Shown piece by piece: positions 33,901 through 43,600 of a stretch of DNA of 64,000 nucleotides. A program made the position numbers and the translations under genes. Under the pieces are notes generated by a model that ran no database searches, had not been told where the DNA came from, and saw only the letters and a program-made list of their open reading frames with translations. Origin of the DNA: Pseudomonas protegens. Lineage in GTDB: Bacteria; Pseudomonadota; Gammaproteobacteria; Pseudomonadales; Pseudomonadaceae. Location of the stretch: positions 5,798,501 through 5,862,500 of the forward strand of contig NZ_CP031396.1 in NCBI RefSeq assembly GCF_003363755.1, written 5' to 3'. Position 1 is the stretch's first letter. Every line of letters starts with the position of its first letter.

Positions 33901-36900
33901 AGGTGCAACAGGTGGGTCGCCATGACCATTTCTTTGAACTGGGCGGCCATTCGTTGCTGGCCCTGGAACTGATCCAGCGCATGCAGGAGCAGGGGCTGCA
34001 TGCCGATGTGCGGGTGCTGTTCGGCCAGCCGACCCTGGCCAGCCTGGCCGCGGCGGTGGAGGGCCGGCAGGACGTGGAAATCCCGGCCAATGGCATACCT
34101 GCCGATTGCCGGCACATCACCCCGCAGATGCTGACCCTGGTGGACCTGGACCAGGCAAGCATCGACCGGGTGCTGGCCCAGGTTCCCGGTGGTGTGAGCA
34201 ACGTGCAGGACATCTATCCCCTGGCGCCGCTGCAGGAGGGCTTGCTCTACCACCACATGACCTTTGCCGCGCATGACCCGTACCAGCAGCACGCGCTGCT
34301 GGCCTTTTCCCGTCGCGAGGACCTGGACGCCTTCGCCCAGGCCTTGCAGGCGGTGATCGAGCGCCACGACATTCTGCGCACCAGCCTGGTCTGGGACGCG
34401 GCAGAGCAGCCGCTGCAGGTAGTCTGGCGCCAGGCCCGGTTGCCGGTGGAGCAGTGGCAGCCGGCGGCCGAGGGCGGCTCGCTGGCGGAGCAGTTGCGCG
34501 AGCATTGCCACCCGCGGCACAACCCGCTGGATATCCGCCAGGCACCGCTGCTGGCCCTGGCCTGGGCCGAGGACCGGCCGAACCAGCGCTGGCTCGCGCT
34601 GCTGCGCTTTCATCATCTGGTCAACGATGCCACGTCCACGGCCCTGCTGATGGCGGAAATCGCCGCCCACATGAACGGCCGGCAACAGCCACTGGCGCCG
34701 GCCTTTGCCTACCGTGACTACGTGGCCCGCACGCGGTTGGGACAGGCCTCCCATGCTGCGTTCTTCCGTGAATACCTGGCCCAGGTGGACCAGCCGACCC
34801 TGGCCTTCGAGTGGCAGGAGCGTGCGGGCGAGCCGCTGGATCAGCAGCATGCCAGTGCTCTGCTGGATCACGACTTGAGCCTGCGCCTGCGTCATCAGGT
34901 GCGGCAGTTCGGGGTCAGTGCCGCCAGCCTGTTCCACCTGGCCTGGGGCCTGGTGCTGGGGCGCTCCAGCGGCCGCGAGGACCTGCTGTTCGGCACGGTA
35001 CTGCTGGGTCGCTTGCAGGCCGGTGCGGGAGCGGACCGGGCCCTGGGCATGTTCATCAACACCTTGCCGCTGCGTCTGGAACTGGCGGGGCTGACGGTGG
35101 CGGCCGGGTTGCGCCAGACCCAGGAACGTCTCAGCGCGCTGCTGGCCCATGAGCAGGGGCCCCTGTCCCTGGCTCAGCGTTGCAGCGGCGTGGCGGCGCC
35201 GACGCCACTGTTCAATGCCTTGCTCAACTACCGGCACAACGTCGCCGCCGACGCCCAGGCCCTGTTGCAAGGCGTGCCGGGGGCGCAATGGCTGAGCAGC
35301 GAAGAAGTGCTCAGCTACCCCTTGATGCTGGCGGTGGACGACCTGGAACCGGGCTTTCGCCTGGGAGCCCGAGCGCCCCGGCGGATCGGCGCGCAGCGCC
35401 TGCTGGACTACCTGAGCTGCGCCCTGGAGGGGCTGGTCCAGGCCTTGGAACAGGCACCGCAGACCCTGCTGCAGAGCCTGTCCATCCTGCCGGCGGCGGA
35501 GTATCGGCAGCAGATGCTGGCGTTCAACGCCACCGCGTCCGACTACCCCAGCGAGCTGACCCTGCACGGGCTGTTCGAAGCCCAGGTCCGCCGCACGCCC
35601 CAGGCGATTGCCCTGCAGGCCGGCGAGCAATGCCTGAGCTACGCCCAGCTCAACCAGCGGGCCAATCAGCTGGCCCATCACTTGCGCGAGCAAGGGGTGG
35701 GGCCGGACGTGCGGGTCGGGCTGTGCGTGGAGCGCGGCCTGGAAATGCTCATCGGCCTGCTGGGCATCCTCAAGGCCGGTGGCGCCTATGTGCCCCTGGA
35801 CCCGGAGTACCCGCCGGAGCGGTTGAGCTTCCTGATCAATGACAGCCAGCCACTGGCGGTGCTGGTGCACCAGCCCACCCGGGCGCTGCTGCAGGCCCAG
35901 GCCGTGCCGCTGATCGATTTCGACCGCGACCACTGGCAGCACCCGGGCCAGGATGACCCTGTGGTGCCGGGGCTCGGGGTCAGGCACCTGGCCTATGTGA
36001 TCTACACCTCGGGCTCCACCGGCAACCCCAAGGGGGTGATGGTGGAGCACCGTGGCCTGGGCAACCTGATGCACTGGAGTTCGCGACTGTGTGGGCCATG
36101 TCCGGGCGGCACCTTGCTGCAAAAGGCCCCGTTCAGTTTCGACGGCTCGGTGTGGGAGCTGTTCTGGCCCCTGGTCAGCGGCATGCGCCTGCTGCTGGCG
36201 CGGCCCGACGGCCAGCGTGATCCGGGCTACCTGGCGCAGCTGGTGCAAGCGCAGCAGGTGACCATGATCAAGTTCGTGCCGGCGATGCTCCTGCAGTTCC
36301 TGCAACTGGAGGAGAGCGGACAGTGCCACAGCCTGACCGACGTTTTCTGCGGTGGTGGCGAGCTCACCGAGGCCATCGCCCGGCTGTTCCAGCGGCGCCT
36401 GCCCAAGGCCCGGTTGCATAACGTCTACGGTCCCACCGAGGCCACGGTGGACAGCAGTGCCTGGACCCTGGAACCCGGGGCCCCTGTACCGCCGGTGCAG
36501 TTGCCCATCGGCCGGGCCATTACCAATACCCGGCTGTATGTGCTCGATGCCCATGACCAGCCGGTGCCCCTGGGGGTCAGCGGCCAGTTGCATATTGGCG
36601 GCGTCGGCGTGGCCCGGGGCTACCTGGGCTTGCCGCAGTTGCAGGCCGAGCGCTTTATCGACAGCCCCTTCGTGGCCGGTGACCGCCTGTACCGCAGCGG
36701 CGATCTGGTGCGCTACAACGCCGACGGCGACCTGGAGTTCCTCGGCCGCAACGACTTCCAGGTCAAGCTGCGCGGGTTGCGCCTGGAGCTGGGGGAGATC
36801 GAGGCACGGCTGGCGCAACACCCGGCCCTGCGCGAGGTGGCGGTGCTGATGCGCGATGAGCGCCTGGTGGCCTATTTCAGCCTGCACCCGGACCAGGCGC

Positions 36901-37355
36901 CGCCGGGTATCGAGGCACTGCGGGCCCATGTCCTGGAGCAGTTGCCGGAGTACATGGTGCCGGCCGCCTATGTGCGGCTGGCATCGCTGCCCCTGAGCGC
37001 CAACGGCAAGCTGGACCGCAAGGCGTTGCCGGAACCCGGGGTGGACGCAGTGCTGAGCCGCGAGTTCGAGGCGCCCCAGGGCGAGCTGGAAACGACCCTG
37101 GCGCGGCTCTGGGCCGAGGTGCTGCAGGTCGAGCGGGTGGGGCGCCATGACCATTTCTTCGAACTGGGCGGGCACTCCCTGCTTGCGGTCAGCCTGGTGG
37201 CGCGCATGCGCCAGGAGGGCCTGCATGCCGATGCCCGGCTGCTGTTCAGCCAGCCGACCCTGGCGGCCCTGGCGGCCCATACCCAGTGCCAGTTGCAGCG
37301 CCTGGAGATTCCCGCCACCACCATTCCCCAGCTCAAGCGCCAGCGGCGCCTCTGA
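30975..37355 (+). CDS. ofaA: NRPS, modules 1-2 (orfamide synthetase A)
   Basis: The protein has 2126 residues from the ATG at 30975, which overlaps the upstream small ORF; an in-frame ATG at 30954 has no ribosome site. Domains: Cstart (about 8-430, HHLILDG active site) that attaches a fatty acyl chain; A1 (460-945); T1 with phosphopantetheine Ser993; C2 (1040-1490); A2 (1520-2010); T2 with Ser2068. The A1 code read from the sequence is DAWFLGNVV(K), leucine. The A2 code is DGWKFGVVD(K), best fitting glutamate because of Lys at position 278. The order Leu-Glu behind a lipoinitiation domain matches orfamide A. No thioesterase; the chain passes to ofaB. Confidence 0.88.
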   Translation: MSAGAELAQGLPLTTGQRDIWLDQLSRGDSPLYNIGGYADLKGPLQPELMQRTVEALVRKHDVLRTVLSLEGSSDGLPLQYFDRDWPVQLAFHDLSAEADPLAAALARIHWQMQQPFKLSGERLCRFSLFRLSPEHHLMQAEAHHLILDGWGFAQLSQSLGSLYSALVRGEQPGPGAPSFVDFIEDDARYQQSSRYARDRDYWLAKYQSLPEPLLRPRHRPGQEAGTPGATLVQAFPAALHERMKALGTSTGASAFHVLLAALHVYFARTGQRDHWVLGMPVLNRPNAAFKVTLGCFTQVSAVHMDFGRELSFEALVAAVRDVLKQDYRHQRFPLSELNRALGLLREDRGQLFELTLSYELEDLQYRYGDAVASSVKVSNRHEPTPLAIHLRSNRFDDNAWMHYVYDTGYFQPHEIEALAACLIHVLEQGLANVALPVQQFSLLSAEQNARLQGWNATRQPLAAEQRIHKRVEAWAQRTPSAVALVAQGQQLSYDQLNRRANALALHLQGLGVGPDQRVAILARRSLETLVGLLAILKAGACYVPLDPAYPPERLAYLLEDCEPVALLTQAGLRERLPSLAVPLIELDDQQWQSGSAPGPQVPGLTAQHLAYVIYTSGSSGLPKGVMVEHQSLSALVDWHCRAFELQAGSHTSCLAGFGFDAMAWEVWPALCAGATLHLAPASDGPEDLNGLLAWWRAQPLQVSFLPTPVAEYALSQRLGHPTLRTLLIGGDRLRQLPEPQRFALINNYGPTEATVVATSGSIEAGQPLHIGRPIANTRVYLLDERQRPLPIGIAGELYIGGHGVARGYLNRDELTAERFLDDPFSDRPGARMYRTGDLARWLEDGRLEYLGRNDDQVKIRGQRVELGEIETRLGAHPALQEVLVQARDGQLVAWFTAREAVPISDLRDFLRRQLPDALVPVAYVRLEALPLTANGKLDRQALPAPGPEALVSREYQAPQGPLETTLAQLWAQVLQVQQVGRHDHFFELGGHSLLALELIQRMQEQGLHADVRVLFGQPTLASLAAAVEGRQDVEIPANGIPADCRHITPQMLTLVDLDQASIDRVLAQVPGGVSNVQDIYPLAPLQEGLLYHHMTFAAHDPYQQHALLAFSRREDLDAFAQALQAVIERHDILRTSLVWDAAEQPLQVVWRQARLPVEQWQPAAEGGSLAEQLREHCHPRHNPLDIRQAPLLALAWAEDRPNQRWLALLRFHHLVNDATSTALLMAEIAAHMNGRQQPLAPAFAYRDYVARTRLGQASHAAFFREYLAQVDQPTLAFEWQERAGEPLDQQHASALLDHDLSLRLRHQVRQFGVSAASLFHLAWGLVLGRSSGREDLLFGTVLLGRLQAGAGADRALGMFINTLPLRLELAGLTVAAGLRQTQERLSALLAHEQGPLSLAQRCSGVAAPTPLFNALLNYRHNVAADAQALLQGVPGAQWLSSEEVLSYPLMLAVDDLEPGFRLGARAPRRIGAQRLLDYLSCALEGLVQALEQAPQTLLQSLSILPAAEYRQQMLAFNATASDYPSELTLHGLFEAQVRRTPQAIALQAGEQCLSYAQLNQRANQLAHHLREQGVGPDVRVGLCVERGLEMLIGLLGILKAGGAYVPLDPEYPPERLSFLINDSQPLAVLVHQPTRALLQAQAVPLIDFDRDHWQHPGQDDPVVPGLGVRHLAYVIYTSGSTGNPKGVMVEHRGLGNLMHWSSRLCGPCPGGTLLQKAPFSFDGSVWELFWPLVSGMRLLLARPDGQRDPGYLAQLVQAQQVTMIKFVPAMLLQFLQLEESGQCHSLTDVFCGGGELTEAIARLFQRRLPKARLHNVYGPTEATVDSSAWTLEPGAPVPPVQLPIGRAITNTRLYVLDAHDQPVPLGVSGQLHIGGVGVARGYLGLPQLQAERFIDSPFVAGDRLYRSGDLVRYNADGDLEFLGRNDFQVKLRGLRLELGEIEARLAQHPALREVAVLMRDERLVAYFSLHPDQAPPGIEALRAHVLEQLPEYMVPAAYVRLASLPLSANGKLDRKALPEPGVDAVLSREFEAPQGELETTLARLWAEVLQVERVGRHDHFFELGGHSLLAVSLVARMRQEGLHADARLLFSQPTLAALAAHTQCQLQRLEIPATTIPQLKRQRRL

Positions 37356-37632
37356 GCCCATCTTCGGCCTTGCAGGGGCGCCACAGGACGGAGGCCGGGA
37401 CAGCGCCGGGGGCATGTCCTGGCTTCCCATGTCAGACACTCAAGGACGGATGTTTTAGCGTTTCCAGGCTGCCGGGAGCCCTGGCGGGATCAGTGCCTGC
37501 GGCGTTTGCCCGAGCCGCTGGCCGTTGGCCGTTGGCCGCTGAGCGCTCGGGCCCTGCGCCGCCTCTGAAAGGTTGCATCTGAAACAAGGACGTTCTCTTC
37601 AACCATTTCCGAATTCTCAGGCAGGTTACGAC
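37356..37632. other. ofaA-ofaB intergenic region
   Basis: 277 bases without a gene. It contains CCCGAGC (37509-37515) inverted with GCTCGGG (37545-37551), and between them a triplicated GGCCGTT-like stretch. The hairpin has no T run. ofaB may have its own promoter here or depend on read-through from ofaA. Confidence 0.5.
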
Positions 37633-40600
37633 ATGCAGTTCAGCGAATTGATGGCCGTTCTTTCGACCCTCGCGATCCGTCTTCAACGGGACGGCGAGGA
37701 TCTGCTGGTGCAGGGCGATGACGAGGCCCTGGACGACGCACTCTGGGACAGCCTGATCCAGCACAAGGCGCAGCTTCTGCAGCAGGTGAGCGAACAGGGC
37801 GGCCACTGGCTGAGCCCGGCCTTCAGGATCACCCCGGACATGCTGCCCCTGGTGTCACTGGAGCAGCCGGCCATCGACCGCATCGTTGCCGGCGTGCCGG
37901 GGGGCGCCGCCAATGTGCAGGACATCTACCCCCTGGCGCCGCTGCAGGAAGGCATGCTCTATCACTACCTGTCCGGGCCCCAGGGCGATCCCTATGTGCT
38001 CCAGGCGCATTTCGCCTTTGCCGACCGACAACGGCTGCAGACCTTTGCCGAGGCCTTGCAATGGGTGATCGAGCGCCACGACATCCTGCGCACCGCGATC
38101 GTCTGGGAACGCCTCGATGAACCGCTGCAGGTGGTCCTGCGCCAGGCGCCGCTGCAGTGTGAAGCACTGCCGCTGGACGCCGCCGGGGGCGATGCCCTGG
38201 CCCAGTTGCAGCAGCGCTACGATTCCCGGCATTTCCGCCTGGACCTGCGTCAGGCGCCGCTGTTGCGCCTGGTGCACGCCGAGGACCCGGTCAACTCGCG
38301 CCAGGTGGCGTTGCTGCTGTTCCATCACATGGCCCTGGACCATGCCGCCCTGGATGTGGTGCGCCAGGAAATCCGGGCCTGTCTGCTGGGCCAGCGCGAG
38401 CAGTTGCCGCTGCCGGTGCCGTTTCGCAACCACCTGGCCCAGGCCCGCCTGGGGCAGAGCGAGGAGCGCCACGCCGCCTTCTTCCGCGAGATGCTCGGGG
38501 ATATCGATGAGCCGACCCTGCCGTTCGGCCTGGGGGATGTGCAGGGCGCAACCTGCCGCATTGAAGAACACCGGCTGCCTCTGGAGCGCCAGCTCAGCCA
38601 ACGCCTGCGCAGCCAGGCCCGGCAACTGGGGGTGAGTGTGGCAAGCCTGATGCACCTGGCCCTGGGCCGGGTCCTGGGCCAGCTGTCCGGGCGCGAGGCG
38701 GTGGTGTTCGGCACCGTGTTGCTGGGGCGCATGGAGGTGGGCGAGGGCGGTGAGCGGGCCCTGGGCATGTTCATCAACACCCTGCCGCTGCGGGTGGATG
38801 TGGGAGCGCAAGGCGTGCGCGCCGGGGTGCTGGCGACCCATGCTCGGCTGAGCGCCTTGCTGGCCCATGAGCACGCCTCCCTGGCCCTGGCCCAGCGTTG
38901 CAGCGCAGTCAGTGCACCGACCCCGCTGTTCAGCGCCATGCTCAATTACCGCCACAGCCACCGGGCCGATGGCGACCAGGTCCAGGAGCTGGTGCCGGGC
39001 ATCCTGGTGCTGGGTGCCCAGGAGCGCACCAACTACCCGCTGACCGTCAACATCGACGATCTGGGCGAGGACCTGCAGATCACCGCCCTGGTGGACGCCA
39101 GCCTGGGGGCCGAGCGCATCAGCGGCTACCTGCTGACCACCCTGGAAAGCCTGGCCCTGGCCCTGCAGGCAAACCCCGAGGCGCCGTTGTACAGCCTGGA
39201 AATGCTCCCGGCCAGCGAGCGGCGTTACCTGCTGCAGGGCCTGAACACGCCCCTGGGGCAGTACCCCGACAGCCCGCTGATCCATCAGCAGGTGGAGGCC
39301 CAGGCCCGAGTCCAGCCCGAGGCGCCGGCGCTGCTTTTCCAGGCGCAGCGCCTGAGTTACGGCGAGCTCAACCGCCGCGCCAATCAGGTGGCCCATCGCT
39401 TGCTGGCGCTGGGGGTGCGTGCGGACCAGCGCGTGGCGATCTGCGTCGAGCGCGGCCCGGAAATGATCATCGGCCTGCTGGGCATCCTCAAGGCCGGTGG
39501 GGCCTATGTGCCCATCGACCCGGCCGCTCCCCGGGAACGCATTGCCTACACCCTGGAGGACAGCGCCCCGGTGGCGCTGTTGGTGCAGGCCGATACCCAG
39601 GCCCTGGTGGCCGACCTGCGGGTGCCGCTGATCGACCTCGACAGCCGCACCCTGGCCCACGAGTCCGCGGACAACCCCGACGTGCCGGGGCTGACCCCGG
39701 CCAACCTGGCCTATGTGATCTACACCTCCGGCTCCACCGGTCTGCCCAAGGGCGTGATGGTGGAACACCGCAACGTCGCCCGGCTGTTTTCCGCCACCCG
39801 CGACTGGTTCGATTTCAACTGGCGCGACGTCTGGGCGCTGTTCCATTCCTTCGCCTTCGACTTCTCGGTGTGGGAGATCTGGGGCGCCCTGATCCATGGC
39901 GGCCAGTTGCTGGTGGTGCCCCAGGTCGTCAGCCGTTCCCCGCAAGCTTGCTACGCACTGCTGTGCGAGGCCCGGGTGAGCATCCTCAACCAGACCCCCA
40001 GTGCCTTCCGCTCGCTGATTGCGGCCCAGGGCCAGAGCGGGCTCAAGCACTCCCTGCGCCAGGTGATCTTCGGCGGCGAAGCCCTGGAGCCGGGGATGCT
40101 CAAGCCCTGGTACGCCCGGCTGGAGAACGTCGGCACGCAACTGGTGAACATGTACGGCATCACCGAAACCACGGTGCACGTGACCTACCGGCCGTTGCAG
40201 GCGGCGGACGCGCAATGGGCGGGCAGCAGCCCCATCGGCCGACGGATTCCCGACCTGCAACTCTATGTGCTGGACGCACGCCGCGAGCCCTTGCCCACGG
40301 GGGTGGTGGGGGAACTGTATGTAGGGGGCGCCGGGGTGGCCCGGGGTTACCTCAACCGGGATCAACTGACCGCCGAGCGCTTCATCGCCGACCCCTTCAG
40401 CAATCGACCGGGGGCGCGGCTGTACAAGACCGGCGACCTGGCCCGCTGGCGCAGCGATGGCAGCCTGGAGTACCTGGGACGCAACGACGATCAGGTGAAG
40501 ATTCGCGGTTTCCGCATCGAGCTGGGGGAGGTCCAGGCGCGGCTGGCGGCGTGCGACGGGGTGGGCGAGGCGGTGGTGATCGCCCGGGAACAGAGCCCGG

Positions 40601-43600
40601 GAGACAAGCGCCTGGTGGCCTATGTGATTCCCCGGCCGGGAGCGGCCCCGGGCGCCGCGCAACTGCGTGAGCAACTGTGCCAGAGCCTGGCGGACTACAT
40701 GCTGCCCAGCGCCTTCGTGCTGCTGCAGGCCTGGCCCCTGACCACCAACGGCAAGCTCGACCGCAAGGCCCTGCCGGCGCCGGACAGCGCCGCGCTGGCC
40801 CGACGCGACTATGAAGCGCCCCAGGGCGAGGTGGAGCAGGCCATCGCGAAGATCTGGCAGGAGCTGCTGCAAGTGCCCCAGGTCGGGCGCCAGGACCATT
40901 TCTTCGAGCTGGGCGGCCATTCGCTGCTGGCGGTCAAACTGATGGAGCGCATGCGCCAGGTGGATCTGTGCGCCGATGTGCGGGTGCTGTTCGGCCAGCC
41001 GACCCTGGCCGCCCTGGCGGCCGCCGTGGGTGGGCAGCGCGAGGTGCAGGTGCCGGCCAACCGGATCGCTGCCGATTGCCGGCGCATCACGCCAGAGCTG
41101 CTGCCCCTGGCGGACCTCGATCAAGCGGCCATCGACCGGGTGCTGGCCCAGGTGCCCGGTGGCGCGGCCAACGTTCAGGACATCTATGCCCTGGCCCCCC
41201 TGCAGGCGGGCATCCTGTATCACCACCTGAGCAGCACCGAGGGCGACCCCTATGTGCTCCAGGTGCAGTTCGAGTTCGCCAGCGACGACGTCTTGCAAAC
41301 CTTTACCCTGGCCTTGCAGCAGGTGATCCAGCGCCACGACATTTTGCGCACCAGTGTGGTCTGGCAAGGCCTCGACGCGGCAGTGCAAGTGGTCTGGCGC
41401 CAGGCTCCCCTGGAGCTGGAAGTGCTGGAGCTGGACCCCGCCCGGGGGACGATCCTCGGGCAACTGCAGGCCGGTTTCGACCCCCGTCACTATCGCCTCG
41501 ACCTGGGCCGGGCACCTTTGCTGCGCCTGGTCTGTGCCCGGGACGCTGACCCGCAGCGCTGGCTGGGCATCCTGTTGCTGCATCACCTGGCCCTGGACCA
41601 CAGCTCCCTTGAGGTGCTGGTGCAAGAGATCAGTGCCGTGCTGCAAGGCCATGGCGCGCAGCTGCCGCCTGCCGTGCCTTACCGCAACTATGTGGCCCAG
41701 GCGCGCCTGGGGCTTGGTGAACCGGAACATCAGGCGTTCTTTCGCCAGATGCTGGGGGACATCGACGAGCCGACCCTGGCGTTCGGCCTGCAGGACGTCA
41801 ATCGCGACGGCAGCGGCATCCGCGAGCAGCAGCTGCGGCTGGAACCGGCACTGTGCCGGCGTTTGCGCCAGCAGGCGCGCAGCCTTGGCGTCAGTGTCGC
41901 CAGCCTGATGCACCTGGCCTGGGGCCGGGTCCTGGGGCCGCTGTCCGGTCGCGACGAGGTGGTGTTCGGCACCGTGCTGCTGGGCCGCATGCACGGCGGG
42001 GCAGGGGCCGACCGCGCCCTGGGCATGTTCATCAATACCTTGCCACTGCGGATCGGCCTGGGCCCCCAGGGCGTGGCAGAGGCCCTGCGCCGTACCCATC
42101 AGCAACTGGCGCAACTGCTGGGGCATGAGCACGCCTCCCTGGCCCTGGCCCAGCGTTGCAGCGGCGTACCGGCGGCGCAGCCGCTGTTCAACAGCCTGCT
42201 CAACTACCGTCACAGCCCCCAGCAAGCCGCTGGGGACCAGGGGCCGGCGGCCTGGGACGGCATTCGCGTGCTGGCGTCCGAAGAGCGCAGCAACTACCCG
42301 CTGGCGCTGAACATCGACGATGACGGCGAGGGCTTGCGCCTGACCCTGCAGGCGGTGGCCCAGGTCAATGGCGAGCGGGTCTGCCGCTACATGGAATGCG
42401 TCCTGGAGCACCTGGCCCAGGCCCTGGAGCAGACGCCGGACATGGCCCTGCAACAGATCCCGCTGCTGCCCGCGGCCGAACGCCGGCAGCTGCTGGTGGA
42501 GTTCAATGCCACGGCCCGTGACTATCCGCGCCGACAGACCCTGCACCAACTGTTCGAAGCCCAGGCCCAGGCCCATCCGCAGCGGGTGGCGGCGGTGGAG
42601 GGCGATGCGCTGCTCAGCTACGCCGAACTCAATACCCGGGCCAACCAGCTGGCCCACCATCTGCTGGAGCTGGGGGTACAGCCCGGGGATCACCTGGCGA
42701 TTCTGTTGCCACGCTCCCTGGACCTGTTGCTGAGCCAGTTGGCCATCAGCAAGTGCGCCGCGGCCTATGTGCCCCTGGATATCCAGGCCCCGGCCCAGCG
42801 CCAGGGCTTCATGGTCAGCGACAGCCGCAGCGTGGTCTTGCTGACCCGCAGCGACGAGGTGCTGGATTGCCCGGCCCGGCGCGTGGACCTGGATCGCCTG
42901 CGGCTGAGTACCTTGCCCACCCACAACCCGGACCTGCCCCAGTCCTCCGAGAGCGTGGCGTACATCATGTACACCTCAGGCTCCACCGGCACGCCCAAGG
43001 GGGTACGGGTGCCGCACCGGGCCATCAGCCGCTTGGTGATCAACAACGGCTACGCCGATTTCAATCCCGAGGATCGGGTGGTCTTCGCCTCCAACCCGGC
43101 CTTCGACGCCAGCACCATGGACGTCTGGGGGGCCTTGCTCAACGGCGGACGGGTGCTGGTCATCGATCACCACACCCTCTTGGACCCGCTGGGTTTCGGC
43201 CAGGCCCTGAGCACCTTGGGGGCCACGGTGCTGTTCGTCACCACGGCGCTGTTCAACCAGTATGTGCAGCTGATTCCCGAGGCCCTCAAGGGCTTGCGGA
43301 TTCTCCTCTGCGGCGGCGAGCGTGCCGACCCGGCGGCCTTCCGCCGGCTCTTGGCGCACGCGCCGCAACTGCGCCTGGTGCACTGCTATGGCCCCACCGA
43401 AACCACCACCTACGCCACCACCCATGAGGTCCGGCAATTGGCGGTCGACGCCGAGCACGTGGCCATCGGCCGGCCGATCTCCAATACCCGGGTGTATGTC
43501 CTGGATCAGCACCAGCAGCCAGTGCCCCTGGGGGCCCAGGGCGAGATCGTCATCGGTGGCGATGGCGTGGCCCTGGGTTACCTCAACCGTCCCGAACTGA

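Noticed and set aside
37573..37632. TTG at 37573 as the ofaB start
   Set aside because: It adds 20 residues without homology; the docking domain begins at the ATG at 37633.
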